From assembly GCA_033439265.1 (NCBI GenBank), contig JAVTVX010000001.1:21160608-21224607 (forward strand): DNA of 64,000 nucleotides, written 5' to 3'. The position numbers were made by a program, and so were the translations under genes. Under the pieces are notes generated by a model. The model was given only the letters and a program-made list of their open reading frames with translations. It was not told the DNA's origin and did not search any database. Positions 34,168-46,504 of the stretch are shown piece after piece; position 1 is the first letter of the stretch, and every line of letters starts with the position of its first letter. This DNA is from Dillenia suffruticosa. Lineage: Eukaryota > Streptophyta > Magnoliopsida > Dilleniales > Dilleniaceae.

Positions 34168-35806
34168 AAATTGCTGAATGTATATAGTGGCTCAAGAATT
34201 TCAGTCGCATTGCCGTATAGAAAGGGAAAGTATATTTTCTTAAATATGAGGACAATTTATAGTATATATATAGTGTATTGTTCCATTATTTTCCTTGTAA
34301 CCATAGTTACATGATACAAGTTGCCCCAAATCAGTATTCTCAGCAATGTTGGTTATTCATTTGTTTGATTTTTGGTTCTGAGGACATATTTACCAATGAA
34401 TTGAAGATACTTGTATTGAAACATGACCAAATCTGGGTAAATATTGGAGGGTGACAGTAATGCTTTGAAGGAAAAGGACAGCAGACGCAAAACCTTCCCC
34501 CCCCCCTACCCTAGTGAAATTTATTGATACCTCAGATAATTACAATATTACATCAAAACTAATATTTGTAAAGAAACTACTCTTAACATTGCTACATCTA
34601 CTATCAAATACACTTGAACTGTTTCTCCCTTTTACCCATTGCTTAAGATCCTTGAATTCTCCTCTTTTCAAATTTGATATTTATACCTAGCTCGGTACAG
34701 TTTTTTAAGAATTTACCTCTAGCTTCTTACTGTCTGGTCCCCCAAAGACAAGTTGGCAACACTATGTCACCCAAACAATTCCAGAAATGGGTCGGGCTTA
34801 TGATGTGTTTATTATTTTTTTATTTCATCACTGATATTCAAAAATCAAACTAATTTAATGTGAATAGTTATGACTCTAGTTAAGGGGTTGTCTTTCTTGC
34901 GTTTATTTTTCTATTATTAAAATTTAAATTTATAATTTTAGTTAAATGAATTTAGTATTTTGTTTTTAAATTTATAGATCATTGATATGCTGTATTGCAT
35001 TATATTAAACAGCCTGTGACATAGAGAACAAGCAAATATTTTTATAGTTTCTGTTATGATTATGTTTGTGTCGTGTCCTTTTCTAGCATGCGGCGTGCCG
35101 GATCAATGATCCAGTCTTTAAGTAGTACCCTGATTCCTTGATTTTTCCCTCAATGCATATACATGCACGGAGGTATAGAACTTTTGTGGTATTTTAAAAA
35201 TATTTATTATCATTAATAAAATTTTTAGCGACTATTGATTGACAGATCATTGAATATACGCATTAAATTTTTTTTTTTTCAAAATTTTAGTGAACAATTA
35301 TCTCCTTTCCTCCTTACTTTGTGCATGCTTGCATATATACTTTATTATTTTACTAGAATAGGGAATTGTCATCGCTGCGCCTTTTGGCTCAATGGCACCT
35401 GACTTTGTGAGGGTAAGAGTTCAAAACTCCATGCCCTTCTCCCTTTAGATATTCCCCTCCCATGCATCGGCCTCTCCAATGGACCAAAAAAAAAAAAAAA
35501 GAAAGAAAGAATTTGTTACATATACCTCGATGAAATTATAATTAGCAAACTACGGGAAAAAATGAAAATGAAAATGAATTATTCAAAAAAATTTCCAAGT
35601 TATACAATCTTTTTAAATGGGTTGTTTAAGCACAACATTATCAATCATACTACACCCCAAGCTCCATTTTTATTCTTCATAGATGTATAAGAACTTCCCT
35701 TTCTCTTTGAACCCACTACAAGGGGTAGCTAAGCAATCTGGGTTGCCCCCAACAAATCAACAAAATTATAATAAATTACAAATAAGGATGACCAATAATA
35801 GGCAAA
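34168..35806. other. Intergenic DNA between UBC32-like and PMEI genes
   Basis: It contains the UBC32-like 3' end, AT-rich sequence, a SINE-like unit at 35371-35500 and the PMEI 3' flank. No extra gene is recognised. Confidence 0.5.
35371..35500 (+). mobile_element. tRNA-derived SINE-like unit
   Basis: Box A-like TGGCTCAATGGCACCTGAC and box B-like GTAAGAGTTCAAAACTCC are spaced as in tRNA promoters. A short body and a run of A (35486-35500) follow. Possible flanking repeats are GAATTGT (35363-35369) and GAATTTGT (35509-35516). It is similar in design to the 88-bp units at 6.2 and 21.5 kb but in plus orientation. Confidence 0.55.
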
Positions 35807-36655
35807 TCACTGAATCAAGGAAGCAACAGCAAGACAGTTGCTGGCCATCTTAGACAACTTGTCATAAAAAATCTTCATAGGAGGTTCTTCATCAGAATCC
35901 GGTACTGGACCCTCCTGAAAGGCATCCTCACAGGAGCCAGCATCGGTCACCACTGCACTCAACATGCTGTTTATGGTCCCTATGTCCTTCACTGGAATAG
36001 CATCCATTGCACGTTGCAGATTATCCAATGCGTCCTGGAAGTTCTCTCTGCATACATCTGCACCTGAAGACGCAATCTGTGAAAGTCCTGATTTTTTTGA
36101 GAGCTGTTTGGCTGCTTTAAGAGCTAACTTGGCATGTTGGACACATGCCTTTATTACTATTTCCAGGACGGATATGGGGTCAGTTTTTCCAGTGAGGAAA
36201 GGTCCGATTGTTGATAGGCAGATTTGCGGGTAGTCTGTTGATTCGCATATTTTTTCGATCTTTGGGTCTATCATTTTTTCTGATTCGGATTGGGTGAAGA
36301 TGGATTTGAATTTGTTCAATTTGCTTGCTACAGCTGAAAGAGGGAGAGTCTTGTCCCTTAAAACTAATGAATCGGGGGGGTTTGAGTCGTCGATGTCCGA
36401 ATCATCTTCGTCATCAAGGTCTGTCTCAGAGGGTAATAGAGTGGTTGGGTGGATGGACGGGTTGTGTGCAATGTAGTCTTCTTTGTTAATGCCTGGTGCA
36501 GGAGCTTGAGCTGGTTGAAGATTCGGAGATGATGATGGTGAGGAGTCTTTGCTTTCCTTGTCAGCATGCACGCTTTTGGCTTGTGCGTGGTGGTGGAATG
36601 CGATTAGCATGAAGGAGAGGATGAGCAAAGCTACGTGTTTGGTGTTAAGATCCAT
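35807..36655 (-). CDS. Secreted pectin methylesterase inhibitor (PMEI) domain protein
   Basis: A single-exon gene of 282 residues. A signal peptide (about 1-26, ending HHHAQA) precedes an acidic Ser/Pro/Asp-rich stretch (27-95) and a PMEI domain (about 125-282). The domain shows the typical first cysteine pair in KICESTDYPQIC, then later cysteines in DVCRENFQDALDNL and GSCEDAF that would form the second disulfide, within a four-helix bundle. Members inhibit pectin methylesterase or invertase in the cell wall. The N-terminal acidic spacer is longer than in minimal inhibitors, and no pectinesterase catalytic domain follows. Inhibitor target cannot be decided from sequence. Confidence 0.88.
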   Translation of the reverse strand: MDLNTKHVALLILSFMLIAFHHHAQAKSVHADKESKDSSPSSSPNLQPAQAPAPGINKEDYIAHNPSIHPTTLLPSETDLDDEDDSDIDDSNPPDSLVLRDKTLPLSAVASKLNKFKSIFTQSESEKMIDPKIEKICESTDYPQICLSTIGPFLTGKTDPISVLEIVIKACVQHAKLALKAAKQLSKKSGLSQIASSGADVCRENFQDALDNLQRAMDAIPVKDIGTINSMLSAVVTDAGSCEDAFQEGPVPDSDEEPPMKIFYDKLSKMASNCLAVASLIQ

Positions 36656-38126
36656 TGTTTACAATCTGATGATGACCTCTCAGACTTGTGTTGAATCACA
36701 GTGAATCGAAATGGAGGTTGAAGTCTGGGGCTTAAATTGGAGAAAGGGTGGTGGCTCATTCATGCAAATTGGAAGCCATGCATGAAATCCGGATGACCTT
36801 CACTAATTATAGCACAAACTAAATTTGTGTGCTTGATTTGGCATTGCTTTGCCGAACATGGTGGATTTTTTTTTTTTTTTTTTTTTGTTTTTTTGGTGTT
36901 TTAGCCAATCAATGCACATGAAGCCATTGATTTTTTTGGAGCCTTGTGTATGCCACTCGTCATTATACACCAAATTGGGCTGCTAAATTTGGCCATTTGA
37001 AGATACTAAAAGGTCTCACTGGCACTCCTTATAACATGGCAAAGCCAGATTTATATATTCGTCGATGGAATGTAATATGTATTTAAATTATAATTTTAAG
37101 GGTATAAATATAATTTTAAAGGACAGATAATATTTGATTTCACAATTTTTTAAATTATATATTTAATTTAAAAGAAAAAATTCTGAGGATAACTCTTCTT
37201 TCCCTACTCCTCCCCGGGGCAGGCACCTGCTGATGATCGCATCTTTTCCTTCTCTCATGTAAGGCAAAACCTAATCTAGCCAGTATTTTCAATTATATAA
37301 CCAGATGCCAAAAAGTTCCATGCAACCCTTGTAGTTGAGGGTTGATGGCGTTTCTCTTTCCCCACAAATAACCATGTTATGTTATTTCTTGATAAGTCGA
37401 ACTTGGAAAACCCATACATTAGTATTTGGTGATATTACAAGGACAATATCCTCTGAAATAATAACGGTTATGGTTTAAATCCAACATTTCACGTCGTTTA
37501 AGAGCTCCGGTAGTAACGTCCAGAGGACTGGCAACACTGGCATCACTCTGCCACTCTTTTCCCCAAGGGAAATCGAGAAATAAAAAATCCAGCTATTTTA
37601 AAGCTAAGTTCCTTTTTTTTCCCCTCCGGAGGGCACAATTAAACAAAAGAAGGCGGGCTGAGAATTGCAGAACATCAGAAACAAGAGATTTGTCTATGCA
37701 CAAGCACATCGTCCAAATCTTGCAAACAAATGAGCAGCGAGAAATTTTAAGGATTTTTATACACTGAAATTTCTAATATTTATTAGATGGTTCAAACATC
37801 CAGAAGGCGATAGTCTCCTTAACAGCACACAAATGCTATCGACAAAAACACAGATCACTGATCATGACCTACAAAGTGGGTAGTCTTGGTAGAAAATAAA
37901 ATAGGCAAGCTCATCTGGGTATTCATAACCCCCCCCCCCCCCAAAAAAAAAAAAAGAATCACCCCTAGACATAGCAATTAGTTACAGAAAGCAAGTTTTG
38001 ACAACATCCTACATAGACCCATACTAGATATGGCGTTCACAAGTAGAGAAGCCCATATCATTTTTGTGCTTTATTTCGTCTTTGTGCTTTATTTCCTCTT
38101 TGGGAGTGTGTGCAGGCTGGTTCAGA
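36656..38126. other. Intergenic DNA, PMEI upstream to USP 3' side
   Basis: It contains a long T run near 36868-36886 and a C run at about 37930-37942. The part nearest 38126 is probably the USP 3' untranslated region. No gene is seen. Confidence 0.5.
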
Positions 38127-40952
38127 TCAGTGCTCCTGCTCTGCACTTTTCACTACTGTGACTGGACAAGAACCATTGTTCACCACAAAGTTGCTTACAC
38201 TTCCCAAGAGGACCCTGCAAAATAATGTGGACAGACAAGCAAAACTTGCAATCAAAATCAACATAGTGGTCCACAATCACAGGGGCTCAATCATTGCCAG
38301 TTTGGTCTCATTTGTAGGTCATCATACACATAACTCTAGAATTATTGAGTTTTGAATGAAAAGGGTGGTAGAAAATGCATCATTTCTTTTGAAAATTTGG
38401 AGGTGGAAACTTCTATTCAAAGTCCCCACCCTCCCAAAAGAAACGTCTTCCACCATGTCCAAATCAATTGCAAAATGCAGCTGGCCAGAAACAGACTAAA
38501 ACCGGGCCGTTAGCTTGTCCTTGTTCCCTTCCCTGTGTCGGTCTGTTCTTCTGTTTCTTTCTGTTATTTCGTTCTTCACCCAAAAATAGAAAAGACTAAA
38601 ACAAATTCTACTTTATCATGGCAATTTGACTTTGCAGGTCAATGAATAAAAGATAAATGAAGAAAATATCAACACAGTGTAAAATTGGTGATGGGCACCG
38701 GCGAAGAGAGAGGGGGCATGGGGCAACCTCCCCCCGGGGGGATATTTTAAGAAAAAGTTGTATATACATAATATATATTTGTAATTTTTAAAAAGTTATT
38801 ATTAAATATTGTTTGATCTTTAAAAATATATCTCCGGTCTGTAAAGTATAACTCAAAATATATGTTATATTTCACTCTTAATATAACGTTTTGGCTTGCC
38901 TATGGTGCCAGTCTCAAAAGGACTTAGAGATGCTATTTACAATGGTGGAAAATCCCTGCAGCTATTTTCATAAGTTAGGCATTGAACTCCTAAACTAACA
39001 GGATAATTTTCAGGATTCCACGTTGGAGGAAAAAAAAAGGTCCAACCTTTATAAAAGACCCCAGATGAAAAGCATTTTTTTCATTGAAATCTGAATAATA
39101 GAGGGATGATGCCCCAAAAAAAATAAAAATAAAAATAAATAAATAAATAAAATTAAGATGCAGGGTCGATGAAAAAGAACCTCTTAAGCTTGCCCAGCCC
39201 TCTGTTGCCTATAACAATGCAGCTTAGGGGAATATTATCAATAGCTTCACAAATCTTCTCACGAGGGTCTCCCCAGTAGATCTTCATAAGCACCTCAACC
39301 TGTCCATCACCATCGCCTTGGTTAGAAACTCAAAAAATTCACATGAATGTCATTAATCATTTGAGCATTAATTACCTCTTTCTGGCTGGCAGATAAGCTA
39401 GCAATCTCCAAGGTTTCTGGGTCAGCCTTAACCCCATACTTCTTCCTAACGATTGGGTCAGTAAACTCTTTCAAAGGTATCAAAGCTGCCAAACAAATGA
39501 ATCCAATTTATATCTCATATAACCAACAACTATGCATTGTGCTCTAAGTACAAGGAACAATAAAATCCTAGAAGGTGAATCAAAAGATAATCTCATTTCT
39601 GCAAATTGATAACTAATCCAACATGCAAAACAGAGAATAATGTCAAACGGACCAAATGGACTAAATTATATATGTCGGTCCACATGAGTATATTTCGACC
39701 AATTCTTAATACAGATTATTTGATTAAAAATTGCTCAATCCTTGTGAATACTGATTCCCAACTAAGATTTGGTCTATGATTCATTTGGTCCATTCAATAT
39801 TATTGTAAAAGCATCTACGTATCTAGTTGATCATGATCAAGAAAATGCATGAAAATAAATATTTGCTTAGCCATCACATGGAAAATGACACGTTTGGATA
39901 ACCATTTCTAAGGAACAACTTTCCCAAGTGCCAAAAAGTCTCTACTTCTTACCAGAAATTAGCTAAAGTGTCACAAGCTGCTCCGGCGTCACTCTTGAAT
40001 CTAAATAAAAAATGGGTTCAATTTATTTCGATCAAGTTCTTTAATTCACTTTAAATTTAAATGAACCTTTTTGGGAACATTAAGTATGAATTCATTCCAT
40101 TATGAATTCTGGCTTTTTATGAAATTAAAATTGAACAAAACAATTAACAAAATAAATGAATAAAAATGAAAATCGATTCTTATGGTTGCATGATTCATTT
40201 GATTTCGAGCACGACAAAAAAGGACTCTGATGATGATTTTCCAAATAGAAAAAAAAAAAATTGAAATTAGAATGAATTTCAGAATCTCATTTGGATCCAT
40301 AAGAATTTCTATTCGATTGTTTTCCAAGTGAAGTAAGAATTTATCCAAACACATCAATCCAATAATATGTCCTAAAGTACAAAATAAGAAGAAAAACATG
40401 ATCCACGAGAAGAATAAGATTATTAAGCAACAATAAATGATCACAAAACTCAAATACCCAGATCGTAAAATCAAAGAAAAGGGGGAGAGAGAGAGAGAAA
40501 GAGAGAGAGAGAGATTATTAAGCAACTACAATGATCACAAAACTCAAAAACCCAGATCGTAAAATCAAAGAAAGGGGGAGAGAGAGAGAGAGAGAGAGAG
40601 AGATTATTAAGCAATTACAATGATCACACAACTCAAAAACCCAGATCGTAAAAATCAAAGAAAGGGGGAGAGAGAGAGAGAGAGAGAGAGAGATTATTAA
40701 GCAATCACAATGATCACACAACTCAAAAACCCAGATCGTAAAATCAGAGAGAGAGAGAGAGAGAGAGATCTCACGAGAACCGGTGGTTTCCCAAAGTTGC
40801 ATCTCGCCTTCCTCGTAGTTACCTTCAGGAAGAACCGTGATGAGAATCAGATGATCTCCATTGCGGACAATGTTCTCCACTGCCCATATCAACGCTTTCC
40901 TACTGAACACCGAGAAATCCACCGCAACCCCAACTCTTCTCTCTGTTTCCAT
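38127..40952 (-). CDS. Universal stress protein A-like protein (USP)
   Basis: Four exons on the minus strand (40952-40775, 39485-39376, 39299-39181, 38214-38127) splice to 164 codons. The product starts METERRVGVAVDFSVFSRKA and ends VKSAEQEH. The nucleotide-binding signature GNRGLGKLKR followed by VLLGSVSNFVV fits the ATP-binding USP pattern G-2x-G-9x-G-S/T, completed across the exon 3/4 junction. YWGDPREKICEAIDNIP is highly typical of this plant subgroup. Such proteins are small, usually cytosolic or nuclear, bind ATP and respond to stress and hypoxia; a precise role is not known. Intron 1 (1289 bp) contains a 90-bp tandem repeat. Reading through the exon 3 donor gives a short FFFIDPAS tail before a stop. 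Confidence 0.92.
40418..40770. repeat. Minisatellite (about 90-bp unit, 4 copies) in USP intron 1
   Basis: Units start at about 40418, 40513, 40602 and 40692 with GATTATTAAGCAA and contain TGATCACA, CCCAGATCGTAAA and a GA run of varying length. The last unit is cut short at about 40748 and merges with the GA tract that abuts the exon 1 donor. Confidence 0.9.
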
Positions 40953-43900
40953 CTCTCTCTCTCTCTCACTCTCTCTCCGTCTCTCTCTCTCTCTCTCACT
41001 CCCCCCGACCTACTGCTTCTACTAAAACGGGGAGAAGAGAACGAAGGAAAAGAACAGGGACCGGGAAGAAAGGCGACAAAGAAATGGAAAAATCATGGTG
41101 CCCCGACAAAGTTTATGCGCCACTCTAGGATTTTATCTAGGCCTGTTACGAGACTCCAGTACCCGCGATACTTGCCGGTCAAAACTCAACTCAAGCTTGG
41201 GCTCAGATAGCTCGGTATCGAACTCAAGTTCAAACTGAACCGTATCAAACTCAAACACTTGATATTCAAAATCCATTAATTATATTTTTATTAAAATAAT
41301 TTTTATATATTATTATTTTTTTAAAATAATTTTTATATATAAAATTATATTTATAAATATACATTTTTAAATATATTATCCATATTATCAAACGAGACTA
41401 CTCGATAACACTTTGAGATTGAGATCAAAAAATACAATCTCGAACTCACCTAAATAACACTCAAATCGAGTTCAAATATCGATATTATCTGACTTGATCT
41501 GAATGCCTTAACACCCCTAATTTTATTTGGACTTCTCAGGTGCATTGGTTCAATATGTACCGACCGTTGAAAATTATCATCTTAGGATGATCTTCATCAA
41601 TCTCTGTGATAATCATTTGTTGAGCATTCTGTGATAATCATGTGGCAAGTTGAATCATCCGACCTTGCAGATATCATATCCTTTGGTTAAAATAAGAAAG
41701 AAAATGTCGATCCATTGTAAGTCAATTGCCACCTCCGAATCTCTTCTGTATATTAAAAAAAAAAAAAAAAAAAAGTAAACCAAAGACATGTGATTTGAAG
41801 TCTTGTCCCCCAAAAATACAAATTATTTGGTATAAAAGATTAAAATATTATACGAACATATACTTAGTTTAATAAAATAGAGTATTAAATTTTTTAATTA
41901 TATTTTGATCCAAAATTAAAAAAGAAAAAACTATACCGAAAGAGTTGTCTTTAAATAGAGTTCCTGTGGATACTCAAATCAAATTCGTCGAAATATAATT
42001 TTAAATACTGATAATAAGAAACAAAAGAATTAAAGGAATATTAATAAAATAAAATTCAATTTACACAATTTTCTTTTTTATCTTTTTTATTTAATAAACT
42101 ACACTATGCCTCATCTATTTTAGAATAAAGAAACTATTTCTCTACCTTTAGTCAACACTATTATATACAGTTATATATTAATCGAAATAAAATCAATTAT
42201 CAAAAATATTTTTTGTACTTAAGAAAACAAAATTAGTTTCTATGCCTCTCTCTTCTATATTTATGTTTCTCTCTGTCTCTCTCCATCAAGTTCTCTCTCT
42301 ATTTTTCTTTATTTTGGCAAATTAATTTGGGGGATCAAACATGAAGTGCCAATACGAAATATCATATAGTTAAATTTTTTATATAAAAATATATATTATT
42401 ACTTAGTATTTAATAGCGGAATTATAATGACATAAATTTTGTTAAAATATAGTAAATGGTGTCGCTTCCTTTTCCTTCTTTGAAAACCATAGGAGCATTC
42501 AATATAATATATAACTCAAACCAAATTAGAAATTCAATGGTTACAAGAATAAATAAAAAAGATCGGGAAGCAAGAAAGAGTGAGAAAAGACAAGGGTATA
42601 TGTACAAAAGAAGAGGAAAAGACAATAGGGTCAATCTAGAATTATTAGGAAAAGGTGGTTGCAATATTTTTATAGAATTGAATTATATTTATTTTAGAAT
42701 TTATTTTAGAATTTTAAAATTATTTTAAATCATATTTTATGATTTTATATTAATTTATTTTGTCAATAATGAATTAGGAAACATTGGGTCTACTTTTTAA
42801 TTTGTGGATTGGATGACCAGTAGTCAATATTTTAGGCATAATTTTCTGCATTGACACCCAATTAAGGTGATTCCTGTTGGGTTTGAAAAAAAGGTTTTAA
42901 GGTCTACAAATCTTGTAAAGAATTTAGAAGTCAATTTAGATATGAGTTTATCCGAAATTTAGTAAGAAACTATTACAGTGTTGAAGGTTAAATATCTATA
43001 GAAAAAGGAAACTAAGTGTATATGGAGTGATTTATAGAAATAAGCTACTGTTATTCTAAAGAAATATTCCAACATTAGAATTGCTTACTAATTCATGGAA
43101 ATATAAAAGATTTCTTCCATTACAACAAAAAGAAGTTTCTAAAACCGAAGAAAAGAGAAAATTTCTAAAAAATTACCTATAACTGATATTTTGACCAGAG
43201 TTTGGTTTTATAAATAAAACCTCTTTCTTAAGGAAGTAGGAGACAGAAAAAAATACACAAAAAAGAATTAGAAAATATGAAGAGAGACAGAGAAAGAGAG
43301 AAGAGGCGAAATCTTAGCAACCATCGTAAGGAAACGCAATTTTCATCCCCATCTTGTGCAAAAAGACTTATAATGTATTCTGTTTTTTCCTTGTCTTTTT
43401 TTATAACATTTGGTTAATTTTTTTGTCCATAAAACTCAATAGATTTTATATTTTAATTAATTAAATGTATTGATTTATTTCTTTTTTTAAGATTTATTGA
43501 AATGATTATTGTTTTATAAAATTTTATTGTTGATTTTAATATTTCAAACGTATAGAATCCTACATTTGTATTATTTGAGATTGACTACATACATGATCAA
43601 TATAATTATAAAATATTAGTACATAACAATTAAATCTATATGAGATTATGAATATGATTATTGGATTAATTTTATATGTGGGGATTCAGGGGAATCCCTA
43701 GAATACAAATTTTCTATAGAAATTTATGTAGTTTGAATTAATCAAAATTACATAACCATTGAGTTTTGATTAATCGAATTAGAGTTTCATTACATGATTA
43801 TTAGGTGAATCTAATTTAGGAAAAATCTGTAATCATCATCAATAATTCATTAATCAATAAACTTAGAGAGTTTTGAAAAATTCGACCATATAAAAAGTTA

Positions 43901-45191
43901 AAAATAGATAAAATTGACACTTTAAGGTTTTTATCAAATTAAAGTTTTTTTATTTATAGATTTTATTTTCGTAATTTCTAATATTTTCATAGTTTTGATT
44001 TGATTTGTCCAATTTAGATTATATTAATTTATTTTTAGTAATATAAAATATTGTCATAGAAACGATATTTAATGTCATCTCTATGCACAATATTTGATTA
44101 TGATATAATTATCCAAATTTATGGTTTGAAAATTGCGTATCAAAAGGGACAATCTCCCGTTAATAGGAATCTTCTTTAATAATAAAAAAAAAATTAAAAT
44201 TTTTTTGGGGTCATGCCCATGCACCCCCCCCCCCAAAAAGCAAAATCCTTCTATGTCTCGACCTTTAGCATAATTACCAAAAAGATTCCAAGTCAAAATT
44301 ATTTGTAATGTATTTGAATTAGAGAACTTAGGATTAATTTTGCAAGAATTACCTTTTGCTAGGAAAATGTTAGCAAGAGGGTACAAAATATTTTTAAAAA
44401 GGGTTTGGAAGAAATTTAGCAAACTCATGTCCATCTTCTTGTCCAAGATCAATAAGAGACTCTAGAGCTTTACTTTTCCAAAGAGAAGATGCAATTGGGC
44501 ATAACTGTGTTCTTAAAAAGACAGTTTAATGATACAAATTTTTTTTATAATTTAAGAATTTTAGATTTAAATTTTTATATAATAAATAAAAAAAGATTTC
44601 TGTTCCAGATGACCCAAGAACCCAAGTGATGGCTACTTCGGTCTAAATCAACCCACCACCATCAATTATGATATTTTTCTACAAGACTTGTAGGAATCTT
44701 TCATAAGATCCTCTTCCTTTTTTTTTTTTTTTTGTTGAACTAAAGTTCACTGGCCCACAAGATCCTCTTCGGATATGTTTGTGTCTGCTCCCTTTGATGA
44801 GACTTGCTCTTAGTAAAATAGCTGGTCTCTATATACTTACCTTGACCAAAAAAATATATAAATAATCACCAAATTATAGAATTAATATTTTCAGATCATC
44901 AATCACAAAACTGAAAAATAAAAATTAGAGAAGGGGTCAAGAAAGTAAAGTATTTCAGGAAATTGAAAATTGTATATCAGATAATTGAAAAAGTGGCTCC
45001 AGACCGACAATGGTAAAATCAAGACCAGCGACTCGAAAGAGAGAAGCCGCACCCTGCAAAGCTGGGCAAGCCCAAGCCTTGCACGTCCTGGATAGCAAAG
45101 AGCATAGGCCCATGGGGAATACTATTCACTCAGAAGTTGACTGGTCTTCAGAAATGTCATAGCAGCCAACCCTTAGATTCCAAAAAATGGT
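40953..45191. other. Long AT-rich intergenic region, no gene seen
   Basis: It starts with the USP leader (CT runs at 40950-41000). The rest is AT-rich with homopolymer tracts (A near 41757-41774, C near 44225-44235). Open frames at 42.4-42.7 kb and 44.1-44.45 kb are low-complexity and resemble no protein I know. Confidence 0.55.
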
Positions 45192-45310
45192 TCAAAGAAA
45201 GTGTGCCAAAGCAATTAGAGCAACTGTGAAAGTAAACACAATGATCAGAATCCCAATGATTAAAACCACAACTGCCCACACAAATCTGTGATACTGTGCT
45301 TTAAATTTTG
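45192..45310 (-). pseudogene. Out-of-frame remnant of the DUF247 C-terminal membrane helix
   Basis: On the minus strand, shifted from the DUF247 frame, it reads PKFKAQYHRFVWAVVV and then a run of Ile, Leu, Val, Phe and Ala of about 25 residues, ending AHFL and TGA (45194-45192). This matches the usual DUF247 ending of a basic segment followed by one hydrophobic helix. Confidence 0.75.
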
Positions 45311-46504
45311 GCACCTCACATGCCACTTGCTTCTCTTGTGCCCTTCAACTTTCTCAAAAAGCCCTGCATAATAGAAGTCTTCAAGCTCCACGTCCGTGCA
45401 TAGCTTCTTGAACACAGGAACAGCGTCTTCCATGTTGCTCAACAGATTGTTAACAACTGCTTGATCTTGCAGTAACTTCATATCTGCCACGGAGTCCATA
45501 AGGCTACTAAACAGAAATGCATAAGAAGTTATTTGCTTGGGAGAGTCCGGGTAGCAATGCTCAAGTGCAATGAGGTTCCTCATAAGAATTTCGGTGTACC
45601 TATTGATTTTAAGCTGTGGGATTTTGATCACCCCATTGACAAAATCTATGTCTAGAACACTTTCAGTGCTATAACTTCTTCTAACCTTGATTCCCACTTC
45701 TTGGAGCTTGGTTGTGCTAATTAGATCTTTCCGCTCTCCACCAGTTGATGGAACTTTTGGCAATGTTGGGAGGAAGCAATTGTGGATTAAGTCTAGTAAA
45801 TGGTAACCCTCCATGTCTTTTCTTGCCTCGAGCACTTGTGCACTGCTTGAAAGCACCACATTGAAGAAGCGGTTCGCTAGTTGAATGAGAGTGTATTGAC
45901 TATATTGTTTAGGAATAGGTAGTATGTTAAATAGGTGTTGAACAACAAGAAAGGGTATTTGGTTTTCAAGTAGTATCAAGTCACACCTCGTCCTAAAAAA
46001 TCCCTCATTGGTGTGGAATATTGGATCATCCCTTCTTCTCAAATCCTTGAACGTGTACTTGAGAAAGAGCTCGATGATGAAACAACTATCGACTAGCATC
46101 ATTTCTACAAAGTCATCGCTTTTGAGTTTTATCTCAACATGGTAACATTTTCTTGCCCTGCCTTCCAATTCTCTCAGTGTGGTCACACACTTGTCCAGAC
46201 TTGCCTCTAGGTCTGGTTTGCGAGTAAGCAATGCATGCAGATAGCGCCATTTATGATTTTCCATCTCCTTTAGAGTCTCTTTGCTTCCGCAATGAAAAGG
46301 GCCAATGGAGACCCTTTGAGGCACAAATGCCTTCCTGTTTTGATTTAGAAATTTCTCTGGGACTCTAAAGATACACTTTGAAATTGATATCGTTTCCATT
46401 TTTTCTATGATGACCGATGTAAGAGGCTTGTATTCTTGAATGATGTCAATCGAAAGACGGTCACTTGTCGGCTCCACTTCTTGGATTTTATCTTCCGATG
46501 CCAT
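45260..46504 (-). CDS. DUF247 (UPF0481) family protein, C-terminal anchor lost by frameshift
   Basis: A single-exon, 414-codon frame. The DUF247 domain covers about 45-395, with the family hallmark RVSIGPFHCG near 64-73, MENHKWRYLHALL, and VDSCFIIELFL. Plant DUF247 proteins usually end in one transmembrane helix; their role is mostly unknown, though some act in self-incompatibility in grasses. Here the frame ends KHSITDLCGQLWF without a helix. In another frame the DNA reads FKAQYHRFVWAVVVLI followed by a strongly hydrophobic stretch, ending at a stop at 45192. A one-base indel near 45310 therefore seems to have removed the anchor. The product may be soluble or the gene dying; a sequencing error is also possible. 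Confidence 0.85.
   Translation of the reverse strand: MASEDKIQEVEPTSDRLSIDIIQEYKPLTSVIIEKMETISISKCIFRVPEKFLNQNRKAFVPQRVSIGPFHCGSKETLKEMENHKWRYLHALLTRKPDLEASLDKCVTTLRELEGRARKCYHVEIKLKSDDFVEMMLVDSCFIIELFLKYTFKDLRRRDDPIFHTNEGFFRTRCDLILLENQIPFLVVQHLFNILPIPKQYSQYTLIQLANRFFNVVLSSSAQVLEARKDMEGYHLLDLIHNCFLPTLPKVPSTGGERKDLISTTKLQEVGIKVRRSYSTESVLDIDFVNGVIKIPQLKINRYTEILMRNLIALEHCYPDSPKQITSYAFLFSSLMDSVADMKLLQDQAVVNNLLSNMEDAVPVFKKLCTDVELEDFYYAGLFEKVEGHKRSKWHVRCQNLKHSITDLCGQLWF

Noticed and set aside
40518-40952. 144-codon USP frame reading through into Leu/Ser repeats
   Set aside because: Only the first 59 codons are USP; the rest is intron 1 GA repeat read in frame. The GT donor at 40774 gives the correct join to exon 2.
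42422-42728. Open frames on both strands in the 41-45 kb AT-rich spacer
   Set aside because: They overlap each other, have skewed composition and match no protein family I know.
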